DNA from: Vibrio syngnathi
Lineage (GTDB): Bacteria; Pseudomonadota; Gammaproteobacteria; Enterobacterales; Vibrionaceae
NCBI RefSeq assembly: GCF_002119525.1
Contig: NZ_CP017917.1
Location: 496,001-560,000 of the forward strand
Direction of reading: 5' to 3'
Length of the DNA stretch: 64,000 nt
Shown: one piece after another, positions 1 to 9,167 of the stretch
How the letters are laid out: the number at the start of each line of letters is the position of its first letter
How positions within the stretch are numbered: the stretch's first letter is position 1
Position numbers and translations under genes: made by a program
Notes under the pieces: generated by a model
What the model was told of the DNA's origin: nothing
Databases searched by the model: none
Seen by the model: the letters and a program-made list of their open reading frames with translations, nothing else

Positions 1-2
1 TT

Positions 3-95
3 AAGCTCGCAGTTATCTCATTGGCGCCAATCGGTAAAACCGTTGTCGACAAGCGTGAAGCAGAAGCGGCACGAGTAAGAAACTACAAGGGTTAA
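3..95 (+). CDS. C-terminal end of an unknown protein (partial)
   Basis: An open frame enters from the left edge and ends at TAA 93-95, giving 30 residues that finish in RNYKG. The first half is hydrophobic (LAVISLAPIG) and the last part is charged and helical (DKREAEAARVR). A perfect hairpin with a T-run follows 30 bases later, which fits the 3' end of a real gene. Too little is present to name a family. Confidence 0.55.
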   Translation, partial: KLAVISLAPIGKTVVDKREAEAARVRNYKG

Positions 96-124
96 GACTA
101 CAGCTTAAGCCTTATATAGAGCTG

Positions 125-153
125 AAAAAGCACATCACATGATGTGCTTTTTT
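125..153. terminator. Bidirectional intrinsic terminator
   Basis: A self-complementary stretch: an A-run then GCACATC, pairing with GATGTGC and a T-run, with a 4-base loop. It sits between the end of the partial gene at the left edge and the convergent gene ending at 199, so it can serve both. Confidence 0.8.
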
Positions 154-198
154 GTGTCCATGTTTTATCTCACGATGCCCGCCTCTTACAAACACTCA

Positions 199-1121
199 CT
201 AGACATTGTTGAACAAGACTTCAAGCCTAAGGGTGATGTTGGCTTCTTCGATATGTTTCTCATAGGGCTCTCGTTCCCATTGATAGCGCGGAATCAATTC
301 GTAGAACAGCCACTCTTTCCAAACGTTTTCTCGGTAGGTTATCGGCACCTGTGAATATTCGTAGTGGTTATACGGTTCGCTGGTTGCTGTGATAGTGGCG
401 CTGTATTGCAGAGCTTGGTCTTGAGAAAGATAGTGATACAAAGTTAGCCCCGTACCGTAGTCCCAGCCTTTAATATCGTCGTTATAACCTGCAAAGTTCG
501 ACCATCGCGCTAAGAAGTCATCACTCAAAGAAAGATCAAAATCGACGTCAGTGATCTCGCCAGTTTCTTGCTTTTCTTGATACACACGTTGGGTCAGCCC
601 GAATACGGCATCGGTAGTGAGAGGGTAGGTAAAGCGATAACGAGCTTCAATACGCTGACGCAGTGTCGCTTTAATATTGAAGCTGCTGTAACCCTTCGCA
701 TAAGCATCGTAACGAAGGCCGAGTGCGCTCTCTAATTCCTCTGAATCTTGTGGAAAAAATCCAAGAACTCTTCATCGCTGACAGACTCGTAGATCAACTT
801 TAGGCGTTTACTCACAAAGGGAAGATGCAGACGCGCCTTGAGTTTTGTTGAGTAGTCGACCTCGCCACCTTCCGAGTAAATAAAATCGTTATACCAACGG
901 ACGGACGTGCCAGCTCTGGCATCTTCGGTAATGCGGTCATCAACAAAAAAACTATCAAACCACAGAGCGGGTTGGCAAAATTTACTGTTCAGGAAATGGT
1001 AAGCTTTTTCGACAGGGGCGTCTTCTAACGGCTGACTGTGGCACTCATTTTGTTCCTCTGCTTGAGTGGAGTGGACAACGAGTGAAGCTAATAATGAGGT
1101 GCTAACTATCCAACGACTCAA
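199..1121 (-). pseudogene. Exported beta-rich protein, frameshifted at an A6/T6 run
   Basis: Two minus-strand frames make one protein of about 307 residues. The first (1121 to 732) starts at TTG with a signal peptide ending near STQA, then runs through residues 23-120 to FLDFF. At the six-A run 754-759 the frame is lost and stops after HKIQRN. The other frame continues without a stop from PQDSEELESALGLRYD down to 199. One extra base in the run would join them. The second half alternates polar and aromatic residues (RYRFTYPL, GLTLYHYL, WEREPYEKH), as in an outer-membrane beta-barrel, but I recognise no family. The break may be a true mutation, slippage-based phase variation, or a sequencing error. 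Start choice (TTG) is uncertain. Confidence 0.65.
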
Positions 1122-1270
1122 TGGAACCTGTTTGTCATTCTATATATCAATAGTTTGACTATAACCAAGCGATCGCAACAATGCGACTTTTTAGTGGTGA
1201 GTCGCTATTGATTCGTCGCTCTTGGTTTGTGTGAAGGTAAAGAATTGAAAGAGACCGGTAGATAAAAGAA

Positions 1271-1295
1271 AACGGGCTCAGAAGGTGAGCCCGTT
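1271..1295 (-). terminator. Intrinsic terminator of the alcohol dehydrogenase gene
   Basis: Ten-base perfect stem AACGGGCTCA / TGAGCCCGTT with a 5-base loop. It lies 64 bases past the stop codon of the minus-strand alcohol dehydrogenase, and an A-rich tract beside it reads as a T-run on the minus strand. Confidence 0.8.
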
Positions 1296-1358
1296 TGTGT
1301 TAGCTATTTGTTTTTAGCGAGAGCCGCGTGTTTCTAGCTCGAATAACTTGTCGCTAGA

Positions 1359-2507
1359 TTACATTGCCGCTTCGAAGATCGCTGAGATTTCTTCGTGAGT
1401 CGCTTGTTTAGGGTTAGTGAAACCACAAGCGTCTTTTAGTGCGTTGTCAGACAGAGTCGGGATGTCTTCTAGTTTAGCACCCAGTTGCGCGATACCAGTT
1501 GGGATGTTCACGTCATTTGCTAGTTGAACAATCGCGTTGATAGCTGCTTCTGCGCCTTGCTCTGGTGTCATACCTTCAACATTCACACCCATTGCTTTTG
1601 CAACGTCACGTAGACGCTCTGGGCAAACTTGCGCGTTGTAGCGTTGAACGTGTGGAAGCAGGATAGCGTTACATACACCGTGTGGAAGGTCGTAGAAACC
1701 ACCCAGTTGGTGAGCCATTGCGTGAACATAGCCAAGAGAAGCGTTGTTGAACGCCATGCCCGCCATGAACTGTGCGTAAGCCATTTGCTCACGAGCTTCA
1801 ATATCTTCGCCGTGCGTTACTGCTGTTCTTAGGTGTGCTTGAACAAGTTCGATTGCTTTAATTGCTACTGCGTCTGTAATTGGCGTTGCTGCGATAGAAA
1901 CGTAAGCTTCGATTGCGTGCGTTAATGCATCCATGCCAGTTGCAGCAGTTAATGATGCAGGTTTAGCAAGCATTAACTCAGGATCGTTTACTGAAATAAG
2001 CGGTGTTGTGTGCTTATCAACGATAGCCATCTTAATGTGACGAGCTTCATCAGTAATGATGCAGAAACGTGTCATTTCAGATGCCGTACCAGCTGTGGTG
2101 TTGATAGCAATCAATGGCATCATTGGTTTTTCAGATTGGTCTACGCCTTCGTAATCTGCAATTTTTCCGCCGTTAGAAGCAACCAGAGCGATGCCTTTTG
2201 CACAGTCATGTGGCGAACCACCACCGAGAGAAACAACAAAATCACAATCGTTGTCAGTCAGTAACTCTAGACCATCGTTCACGTTAGTGATGGTTGGGTT
2301 TGGTTGAGTGCCATCGAATACAACGGTGTCTACGCCGCGCTGGCTAAGAAGGTCTTGTACCTGCTTAACTACGCCAATTTGATTAAGGATCTTATCAGTA
2401 ACGATCAGACCTTTTTTGAAGCCTTGAGACTGAATGCTATCAGCAGCATCCTTCAAACAGCCAGTACCCATGAAGTTGATTGTAGGGATATAAAATGCAG
2501 TAGACAT
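1359..2507 (-). CDS. Iron-containing alcohol dehydrogenase (YiaY/AdhB type)
   Basis: A 382-residue full-length group III (Fe-dependent) alcohol dehydrogenase, NAD-linked and cytoplasmic, interconverting primary alcohols or lactaldehyde-like substrates with aldehydes. The dinucleotide-binding motif GGGSPHD is at residues 95-101. The metal ligands expected for the family are visible: Asp193 and His197 in [12 protein letters not shown], His262 in GYVHAMAH and His276 in DLPHGVCN. The length matches E. coli YiaY/FucO and Zymomonas AdhB. It is transcribed alone, with its own terminator, and has no pathway neighbours that would reveal the physiological substrate. The family call is secure; the substrate is not. 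Confidence 0.93.
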   Translation of the reverse strand: MSTAFYIPTINFMGTGCLKDAADSIQSQGFKKGLIVTDKILNQIGVVKQVQDLLSQRGVDTVVFDGTQPNPTITNVNDGLELLTDNDCDFVVSLGGGSPHDCAKGIALVASNGGKIADYEGVDQSEKPMMPLIAINTTAGTASEMTRFCIITDEARHIKMAIVDKHTTPLISVNDPELMLAKPASLTAATGMDALTHAIEAYVSIAATPITDAVAIKAIELVQAHLRTAVTHGEDIEAREQMAYAQFMAGMAFNNASLGYVHAMAHQLGGFYDLPHGVCNAILLPHVQRYNAQVCPERLRDVAKAMGVNVEGMTPEQGAEAAINAIVQLANDVNIPTGIAQLGAKLEDIPTLSDNALKDACGFTNPKQATHEEISAIFEAAM

Positions 2508-2780
2508 TGGAAAACTCCGTTAATTATGATTCTTTAATTTCCTACATGTTGTCGGCATTCAAGTGGTCGACCATTGATCTGGAACAACTTTGATTCCGAA
2601 CTACCACTTTATGGCTAGCTGTTGTGATAGGGCTCATATAGCAATCGTTTTTATGGTGTTCTGGTGTGTTCTTTGTCAGTAATGGATAGTGCTAGGTTGA
2701 TTAAATAACAAGCAGGACGGTGCTCATATCATCATGAAAAGTAAGGTTTTTAATCAAAAGTTTCTCTCGTTCTCTTGTGT

Positions 2781-2921
2781 CTAGTTTTTATCGGAGTCAT
2801 CACTGCATTGAACTTGAGGCTCTTGTAACTCTTCAGACTCAGCCATGTCCTCTGGCTCCTCGTCATAGTATTTGACAAGAAAAGGGGTGAGCATGACAGA
2901 TGACGGTAAAAAGTGCTTCAT
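2781..2921 (-). CDS. Small acidic protein, 46 aa, uncharacterised
   Basis: A short ORF between the alcohol dehydrogenase and yjjG. It begins MKHFLPSSVMLTPFLVKYY and continues into a very acidic tail (DEEPEDMAESEE...SDDSDKN). It starts at ATG with a near-perfect ribosome-binding site, GGGAGG, four bases before the ATG, which is the main evidence that it is translated. The N-terminus is hydrophobic but too short and weakly charged to be a convincing signal peptide or membrane anchor. There is no neighbour in operon: the alcohol dehydrogenase begins 270 bases downstream on the same strand. I do not recognise it. Confidence 0.6.
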   Translation of the reverse strand: MKHFLPSSVMLTPFLVKYYDEEPEDMAESEELQEPQVQCSDDSDKN

Positions 2922-3158
2922 AATACCTCCCGGTACCTAAGTGTATTTCTTGTATGGTATTGGTTTAATATGTGGCAAAATTTGCGATACATCATGACTT
3001 GTTACTTGTTTTCTATAAATTATTAGAACTATATACAGGCTCACAAAATTGAGAGTAAAGTGATGCTCCGCCCTTTGAGGGTAATAATAAAAACCAACAC
3101 AAAAACAACGATAAAACAGTGCAGACACTGCTCCACAGCGCGAATAGTAGGAAATAAA

Positions 3159-3833
3159 ATGAAGTACGATTGGATATTCTTTGATGCAGATGAAACCTTG
3201 TTCCACTTTGATGCTTTTCAAGGCATGAAGTTAATGTTTTCTCGTTTTGGTGTGGATTTCGGCGAGCAAGATTATGCTGCTTATCAGAAGGTTAATTTAC
3301 CACTTTGGGTCGATTACCAAGATGGTCGCATTACAGCTGATCAATTGAAGCACACGCGCTTCGAAAGCTGGGCTGAAAAGTTAGAGACAACAACCGCAGC
3401 TTTAAACAGTGCTTTCCTAATGGCGATGGCGGATATCTGTTCTTTGTTACCGGGTGCACAAGAGTTAATGGAGTCTTTAAAAGGCAAAGTGAACATGGGC
3501 ATCATTACTAACGGCTTTACAGAGCTTCAGTCTATCCGTTTAGAGCGTACAGGAATGACTGATTATTTTGATCACGTGATTATTTCTGAAGAGGTTGGGG
3601 TCGCTAAACCGGATGCCGAGATTTTTGAATATGCGCATAAGTTGGTTGGATTGCCATCAAAACAGAGAGTATTGATGGTCGGAGATAACCCACACTCTGA
3701 TATTTTAGGTGGTTTGGATTTTGGTATTGAGACCTGTTGGTTGAATAGCCAAGAGAAAGCGACACCAGCAGGAATTAATCCTCATTATCAGGTTAAGTCT
3801 CTGGCTGACCTGCAAGCACTTTTGTTGGCATAA
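3159..3833 (+). CDS. yjjG: Pyrimidine 5'-nucleotidase YjjG (HAD family)
   Basis: HAD-superfamily nucleotidase of 224 residues that dephosphorylates (d)UMP, dTMP and non-canonical pyrimidine nucleotides, a house-cleaning role in E. coli. Motif I is DADET at residues 9-13 (nucleophile Asp9, acid/base Asp11), motif II is TNG in GIITNGF, the motif III lysine is in GVAKPD, and motif IV is GDNPHSD. The C1 cap matches E. coli YjjG closely (LWVDYQ, RFESWAE). A longer frame is open upstream to 3060, but the start at ATG 3159 with TAGGA before it gives the normal family length and the typical beginning MKYDWIFFDADE. Confidence 0.95.
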   Translation: MKYDWIFFDADETLFHFDAFQGMKLMFSRFGVDFGEQDYAAYQKVNLPLWVDYQDGRITADQLKHTRFESWAEKLETTTAALNSAFLMAMADICSLLPGAQELMESLKGKVNMGIITNGFTELQSIRLERTGMTDYFDHVIISEEVGVAKPDAEIFEYAHKLVGLPSKQRVLMVGDNPHSDILGGLDFGIETCWLNSQEKATPAGINPHYQVKSLADLQALLLA

Positions 3834-3858
3834 TTGCTAATTGCTAATTGCTAATTGC
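3831..3858 (+). repeat. Heptanucleotide tandem repeat TAATTGC x4
   Basis: Four perfect head-to-tail copies of TAATTGC begin exactly with the TAA stop codon of yjjG and run into the short spacer before yddG. A similar 7-bp array with a different unit lies at 58403-58450. Confidence 0.9.
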
Positions 3859-4003
3859 TTTTAGATTTTTGAGTAAATGATTGATAGCCGAGTGCAGTTA
3901 TGTGCTCGGCTACTTATTTTTACTTACTGCAACTTATCGATAGTGGTGCTTAAGCCTATCTTTGCTTTAAGTTACCTAATTACAATAAAGAGAAGGAAGA
4001 GGC

Positions 4004-4930
4004 GTGCTCAAATCTCATCGCCATAGCTGCTACGGCATTGCTGCCATTTTACTATGGAGCTGCTTAATTGCATTGTCTCGTAGTGTCTCAGAACAACTGG
4101 GCCCAATTGGTGGTGCAGCCAGCCTTTACACGGTGAGTTCGCTGTTGTTGGTCTGTGTTATGGGGTTACCTAAGCTTTCACGCTTCTCTAAATCGTATTT
4201 GATGATCGGTGGTGCCTTATTCGTTTGCTACGAAATCTTCTTGGCTCTGGCTTTAGGAATGGCAAATAGCCGACATCAAGCGTTAGAAATGGCCGTTATC
4301 AACTATCTATGGCCCGCGCTGACGGTGTTGTTTGCGGTGCTGCTGAGCGATAAAAAGATTAACTGGTTGGTTTATCCAAGCATCTTCTTGGCGTTCTTTG
4401 GCGTGGCTTGGAGTATCAGCGGCGATCAGGGGCTTTCTGTCGATCAAATCGCGGCCAATATTGCGACCAACCCTAAAACCTATTCGATGGCATTCTTCGG
4501 CGCGATTATTTGGGCGGTATATTGTAATTACACCCAACGAGTTGCTAAAGGGCAGAATGCGATTGTACTTTTCTTTATCGCTACGGTGATCACCTTGTGG
4601 ATAAAATACGTATTGAGTGATGAAACAGGCATGGTGATGACAACAAGTGCGGCGATTGACTTAGCGCTAGCTGGTGTTTGTATGGGCGCAGGCTATGCAC
4701 TTTGGAACACGGCAATTCTGGGCGGCAATATGGTGTTTCTTGCGACCATGTCGTACTTTACGCCTATTTTTGCAACCTTACTCTCTTCGGTGATTTTGGG
4801 CTTGTCATTAACGATGATGTTTTGGCAGGGCGTGTGTATGGTAACCGTTGGTTCACTGGCTTGCTGGTGGGTAACCAGAGATAAAAAGCCGACGGTTAAG
4901 GCGTCGGCTTCTGAAGAGGTTCAGTCTTGA
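4004..4930 (+). CDS. yddG: Aromatic amino acid exporter YddG (DMT/EamA family)
   Basis: A 308-residue inner-membrane protein made almost wholly of hydrophobic helices (about ten), arranged as two EamA repeats, as in the YddG branch of the drug/metabolite transporter superfamily. YddG exports aromatic amino acids and, in some hosts, other metabolites such as methyl viologen. Recognisable YddG-like stretches are AAILLWSCLIALSR near the N-terminus, YLWPALTVLFA, and GYALWNTAILGGN in the second repeat. It starts at GTG 4004 preceded by a strong AGAAGGAAGAGG site. It stands alone after yjjG; the small spacer has no terminator I could see. Confidence 0.88.
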   Translation: MLKSHRHSCYGIAAILLWSCLIALSRSVSEQLGPIGGAASLYTVSSLLLVCVMGLPKLSRFSKSYLMIGGALFVCYEIFLALALGMANSRHQALEMAVINYLWPALTVLFAVLLSDKKINWLVYPSIFLAFFGVAWSISGDQGLSVDQIAANIATNPKTYSMAFFGAIIWAVYCNYTQRVAKGQNAIVLFFIATVITLWIKYVLSDETGMVMTTSAAIDLALAGVCMGAGYALWNTAILGGNMVFLATMSYFTPIFATLLSSVILGLSLTMMFWQGVCMVTVGSLACWWVTRDKKPTVKASASEEVQS

Positions 4931-4955
4931 GTGTTGAGCTTAAGAGAGAATGCTC

Positions 4956-5107
4956 TTAGCTCGCGATATTGAAGTTCAATTGAAGCTCATAATGCATCTT
5001 AGATAAGCGTCGCTTAAGTTGGCGGCGCGTACGTTCAATATCATCGACCGCAATCGCTTGTTGGTCGTTGGTATGAATATCAACATTGATTCATAATTCT
5101 GAGCTAA
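4956..5107 (-). pseudogene. Remnant of a cation-efflux gene 3' end
   Basis: This stretch has no intact gene but aligns without gaps over about 150 bases to the 3' end of the cation-efflux gene at 7499-8395. Read on the minus strand it gives NVDIHTNDQQAIAVDDIERT and on to a stop at 4956-4958; about 36 of the last 44 codons match the intact copy. Just upstream the alignment meets a TGA where the intact gene has Arg, and beyond that similarity fades. The two copies flank the GGDEF gene. The remainder of the 4931-5275 gap shows only the palindrome at 5244. Confidence 0.85.
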
Positions 5108-5243
5108 CCATACAATAGGTGACACTATGATTAAGCGTGCAAGAAGAACTTAATAGTCTAGAGTTCAAGGTCGAAGCTGTTCACCCAGTCACAGAGCAGG
5201 ACTACTCTGCTACTGATTAAGCACTGAACATCACTGCGAGTTT

Positions 5244-5257
5244 GCATAACGTTATGC
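5244..5257. promoter_or_regulatory. Perfect 14-bp palindrome, possible operator
   Basis: GCATAACGTTATGC is a perfect palindrome 19 bases beyond the stop codon of the GGDEF gene, in the gap that also holds the cation-efflux remnant. It is short for a terminator and has no T-run. A protein-binding site or a recombination site is possible; nothing here decides which. Confidence 0.35.
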
Positions 5258-5275
5258 TAAAGACGCGGGGATTTC

Positions 5276-7387
5276 CTAGTCTTCAATCAATATTCCATTT
5301 CTTCCTTGGTCTTTTACTTTGTAGAGTGTTTTATCTGTTTTTTGGATCAGCTCTTCATTGGTTAGATTTACAATATCAAAGTGTTTGAATATCGCTCCAC
5401 CAACCGAAAGAGTTAAGCGATCACTGCATTTAGACTTCTTGTGGCTGATATTTAAATCATGCACACCGGATAAGAGCTGAGAAGTTTTTTCTAGCAACGC
5501 GTTTTGTGTTTCACCTGTACATAAAACTAAAAACTCATCACCGCCAAATCGAAATACCTTAAAAGATTCTGCTGAAAAATGATGTTTAAGCTGTTTTGAT
5601 ATGGTAACCAAAACCTCATCCCCTTTCACATGACCGTAGCAATCATTGAATTGTTTATAGTAGTCAATATCAATTAATAGTAACGCGTAAGACTGTTCTA
5701 TTTCTGCAATATCACGCCACTGTGTGATGGATTCTGCCAAGGTTAAACGGTTAAATAATTGACTGAGCGGATCTAAATTCATCAGTGTTTTGAGCGTCAT
5801 TTTTTGTTCTTCAAGTTGTTTCTTTTGCTGCTTATTCTGAAGATCAATGGATAAATAAGAACCCAAATGTTTCATTAAAGATAAGTGATGTTCTTGGTAT
5901 GCGTTGGGCTCAATGGATTGGACGGTAAGAACACCAAGGCGCTTACCCTCAAGAATGAGCGGCAGCATGATAACAGACGAGTAGTCTTCTTTAGTTACAC
6001 CAGTTAAAGCGTGTTCACCGAGCGGTTTATTTAATAGTTTGTTCAGTGCTGCTTTTGTAAATGCACCATGACAGAAAGGCACTCTGTTATTGATACAATA
6101 TGCACTTAATGTCGCTTTTTTTGTACAGTCGACAGTGAAAGGCTCGAGTGTAACACCAAGGTCTAAATAAATTTCATAGGTCAGTTGGTGTGTGTCTTCG
6201 TTATACAAAGCGAGCCCAAGAGACTCAACTGGCATCACCTTTTTCAGATCTTCGTGAAGGCGTTGCATCATATCGGTGAGGTTTGAATGTGAACTTAAAT
6301 ACTCACCAAATGAAGTAATTAAATCTAAATCTGTTGTGAAAGAGTGTGCTTTCTCTAATGCGGGGCGTTCTGAGTACAGTTGGTACAATTGAAAAACGGC
6401 TTCGTTATTACTCTCGGAAAGGTTCTGGAATGCTATTGACTGAAGCTCAAAGGCCTTATCAACTATCTTAGATTGTTGGGCTTCCATTGCTTCTTGGCGA
6501 CTAAAATTAAATAGCGATGAGGCGAGATTTTGCAGTGATGTAGCGCTGCCATATTTGTTTCCTAAAGATATAGCACGGCTTAAATATGGCTCAAGGACAT
6601 CGTGTCTTTTATGCTCTATTGCACATGAACAGTAATTTTTTAAAGTTTCGATTAAGTAAAAATTGTCGCCTAGTAATTCACAGGTTTCAATTGCAGTCTT
6701 AAAAGAAGAGAGTGCTTCATCAATCTGGTTGATAGATTGAAGGTGTTCTGCATAGCAACTGTGGTAAAAGTAAGTACCAATAAGACTAGGGTGTTTATTG
6801 AGTAGTTCTCGACATAAAGTGAATTTTCTTTCGGCCTCGGCTTTATTACCTAGCGTTGAATCAATGATAGCAAGATTACTTAATATTGATCTCGATGAAG
6901 CTTGAAGAGAATTTTTTTCTATTTCCCATGCGAGCTTGCAATAGTACTGAGCTTTTGAATAATCTTGGGTTTCTAAAAAAATGTAACCTAAATTATTATA
7001 TATTCGAGTTAGGAGGCGCTCATTGTTAACGGCTTTTGATGCGCTTGCTTTAGTGAGAGAAATAATGGCTTTTGAATAACAGCCTAATCGTATGAGAGCA
7101 ACGCCAATAGAGTATTCTATGCAGAATTTAATATCGTGAATATTGGATGTTTCACTTCGGTGCAGTGCTTCAGTTAGAGGCTCAAAGGCTTGATGTACAT
7201 GGCCCGATTTCAATAGCCGGGATCCCGTACAAAAATAATCAATGGCGCTTGGGATTGGTTGATTATTTTCAGAGGCAACTTTTCTTATTTTAGCTTCAAT
7301 CGTAAGAATACTTGCTTCATTAGGAGCTTCAACTATGTCGTTTATTTTTTCACTTAAAAAATAATTAAAGTGCTTAGAAGGGTTCAT
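5276..7387 (-). CDS. TPR-GAF diguanylate cyclase (GGDEF)
   Basis: A soluble 703-residue protein that probably makes cyclic di-GMP. The first 350 residues or so are helical repeats of TPR type (for example YNNLGYIFLETQDYSKAQYY and SNLAIIDSTLGNKAEAERKF). Then comes a GAF-like sensory domain (about 370-520), a short coiled linker (QNKQQKKQLEEQK), and a GGDEF domain with the intact motif FGGDEF at about residues 614-619. The RxxD inhibitory site that usually precedes it is absent. No signal peptide or membrane segment is seen. A TTG start 51 bases upstream (7438) is possible; neither start has a good ribosome-binding site. The gene is more AT-rich than its neighbours and sits between two copies of the cation-efflux 3' end, which suggests later insertion. 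Confidence 0.88.
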   Translation of the reverse strand: MNPSKHFNYFLSEKINDIVEAPNEASILTIEAKIRKVASENNQPIPSAIDYFCTGSRLLKSGHVHQAFEPLTEALHRSETSNIHDIKFCIEYSIGVALIRLGCYSKAIISLTKASASKAVNNERLLTRIYNNLGYIFLETQDYSKAQYYCKLAWEIEKNSLQASSRSILSNLAIIDSTLGNKAEAERKFTLCRELLNKHPSLIGTYFYHSCYAEHLQSINQIDEALSSFKTAIETCELLGDNFYLIETLKNYCSCAIEHKRHDVLEPYLSRAISLGNKYGSATSLQNLASSLFNFSRQEAMEAQQSKIVDKAFELQSIAFQNLSESNNEAVFQLYQLYSERPALEKAHSFTTDLDLITSFGEYLSSHSNLTDMMQRLHEDLKKVMPVESLGLALYNEDTHQLTYEIYLDLGVTLEPFTVDCTKKATLSAYCINNRVPFCHGAFTKAALNKLLNKPLGEHALTGVTKEDYSSVIMLPLILEGKRLGVLTVQSIEPNAYQEHHLSLMKHLGSYLSIDLQNKQQKKQLEEQKMTLKTLMNLDPLSQLFNRLTLAESITQWRDIAEIEQSYALLLIDIDYYKQFNDCYGHVKGDEVLVTISKQLKHHFSAESFKVFRFGGDEFLVLCTGETQNALLEKTSQLLSGVHDLNISHKKSKCSDRLTLSVGGAIFKHFDIVNLTNEELIQKTDKTLYKVKDQGRNGILIED

Positions 7388-7498
7388 GTCACGATCACTA
7401 AAATAAGATAATCTCGTATTGTACGAAGGGGCGAACAAATTTGAAAGTAAAACTTATAATATAAAAGTGATGTATAAAGGCTACTAGGGACCAGGTCA

Positions 7499-8395
7499 TT
7501 AAGCCGTAATATTTAAATTCAATTGAAGCTCATAAGGCATTTTAGATAAGCGTCGCTTTAATTGATGGCGTGTTCGTTCAATATCATCAACCGTAATCGC
7601 ATCTTGGTCGTTAGTATGAATATCAACATTGACTCTTAGCTCCGGGCCAACCTTAGTCACACCCATTAGCTCCAAATCTTGCTCCGCATCTTTGTCCACA
7701 GCGACAACATTCTTATCTACCGCGTCACAAATATCTTTGGTTGCCGACATCATTAGCAGTTCACGCATTGCTTCACGTAACATGTCGAACGGCACTTTGA
7801 TAAAGTAGAAAGACATCAGCAACATCATCATTGGGTCGGCATATACCGCGTATTCAGCAAACGGAGAGTAAGCCACCAACCAAGCAACAACGAAACCTGC
7901 CGTAACAGCCACACTCAAAAGCGTATCCATTTGCCACTGTTTAGACTCAGCTTGAATCAAACCTGAAGAAATACGTTTGCTCTTGTTAGCGATGTACCAC
8001 CAAGCGTAACCACAACCCAATACGTTGAAAATACCAAACAGAGTTGCGATAGAAGCATCGACTTCACGACCCCCTGTCATCAGAGCACCAATCGCAGAGT
8101 AAAGCGAATAACCGACCACAAGTAGAATCACAATCGCTTTAATGGCGATTACGATTGGCTCAATGATGGCTCGACCGAACGGGAACTCCCTGTCTGATGG
8201 GCGATTAATGTATTTTGAAGCAGCTAGTGACAATAAAGTTAACAGTAAACTGATAAGAGAATAGACACCGTCAAATACTATGACTAGAGAGCCAACGAGA
8301 AGACCCAACACCAATCCGCCAATTGCGAAGCCTGATGCTAAAAGGGCTGAGAACAATAGTACTCGGTTTTCGTTTTGGCTTTTCCTGTCACACAT
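7499..8395 (-). CDS. Cation diffusion facilitator (CDF) efflux transporter
   Basis: A 298-residue inner-membrane transporter of the CDF family, which exports divalent metals (Zn, Fe, Mn, Co) in exchange for protons. Several hydrophobic helices fill the first 210 residues; the FDGVYSLISLLLTLLSL segment matches the second helix of the family, and YADPMMMLLMSFYFIK matches the fifth. A cytoplasmic C-terminal domain follows, ending in DDIERTRHQLKRRLSK. The first acidic metal site is DGVYS rather than the HxxxD or DxxxD of well-studied members, so the metal cannot be assigned. It begins at ATG 8395; its 3' end is duplicated at 4956-5107. Confidence 0.85.
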   Translation of the reverse strand: MCDRKSQNENRVLLFSALLASGFAIGGLVLGLLVGSLVIVFDGVYSLISLLLTLLSLAASKYINRPSDREFPFGRAIIEPIVIAIKAIVILLVVGYSLYSAIGALMTGGREVDASIATLFGIFNVLGCGYAWWYIANKSKRISSGLIQAESKQWQMDTLLSVAVTAGFVVAWLVAYSPFAEYAVYADPMMMLLMSFYFIKVPFDMLREAMRELLMMSATKDICDAVDKNVVAVDKDAEQDLELMGVTKVGPELRVNVDIHTNDQDAITVDDIERTRHQLKRRLSKMPYELQLNLNITA

Positions 8396-8749
8396 AATAT
8401 TTTCCAGATGTTTTTGATAACTTCATTGTTCTAATATTGAGCTAGCTTTACAAACTTTATCTGATGACGTTTATATTTCGGTAACTCGTTTTATATTCAA
8501 GTTATTATAATTCAATGACTTAACGACAAATTCAGGTGTCAGTAAAGTTGACGATGACTGTTTTCAGGAAATGTGAAACTGGCGTTAAATGGTTTATGAT
8601 TAGTAAAACACATAGGTTGTGAAGGTCTCATAGCCTAGCTGTGTAAAGGATCAGGCTGTTAAAGTTACAGAAATCGCACTGAAACCTTATACCTTAAACT
8701 TGGGTTTGAACCTTGAGCGTAGATCTGAGTTGAACTCGAAAAGGAATGG
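8396..8749. other. Divergent intergenic region, nothing specific
   Basis: Upstream of both the cation-efflux gene (minus) and the 118-residue ORF (plus), so promoters for both should lie here. I see no clear inverted repeat, terminator or short ORF with a good ribosome-binding site. Confidence 0.5.
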
Positions 8750-9106
8750 ATGAAGATGAAATTTGATGATCTCAACGATAGCGACTTGTGGGCGATTGCT
8801 AACCCGATCATGGACAACTTGATGGATGGTTCAACCAAGGTGGACCATGCTCAGCACTGCCGAGACTTTACGCAGCGCATGAAGGATATTGTGACGCCTG
8901 AGTATCTGGAAAAGGTGTGTCATCATTATCAGCACAGTAATGGCTTTTTTGCTGAACGTGAGCCCGTTGCGCTATTCAGACGCTCCGATTCCATCGCCTT
9001 TGTTTGGAAACAAGCGTATACCATTGCGAAAGGCGAGTTTGTGGCAGAAATGGTGTTGGTTGAAGAAGACGGACGTTATTTAGTGGATCACGTGATGGTC
9101 TTCTAA
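8750..9106 (+). CDS. Conserved-looking hypothetical protein, 118 aa
   Basis: Soluble 118-residue protein starting at ATG 8750, with AAGGA five bases upstream. The sequence has a helical, histidine-rich first half (DHAQHCRDFTQRMKDIV, VCHHYQHSNG) and a second half of predicted beta strands (VALFRRSDSIAFVWK, EFVAEMVLVEEDGRYLVD), a pattern reminiscent of the cone-shaped NTF2-like fold. No catalytic motif stands out and I cannot name a family. It is monocistronic: the next gene is convergent. Confidence 0.75.
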   Translation: MKMKFDDLNDSDLWAIANPIMDNLMDGSTKVDHAQHCRDFTQRMKDIVTPEYLEKVCHHYQHSNGFFAEREPVALFRRSDSIAFVWKQAYTIAKGEFVAEMVLVEEDGRYLVDHVMVF

Positions 9107-9167
9107 AGAGAGGGCTTTCTATTTGTTAGATGATTTTAAGTGTCGAGATTGAACATTATCTGACACT

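Noticed and set aside
2937..3221. 94-residue minus-strand ORF over the yjjG start
   Set aside because: Antisense to the upstream part of yjjG; cysteine- and tyrosine-rich random-looking composition and no ribosome-binding site.
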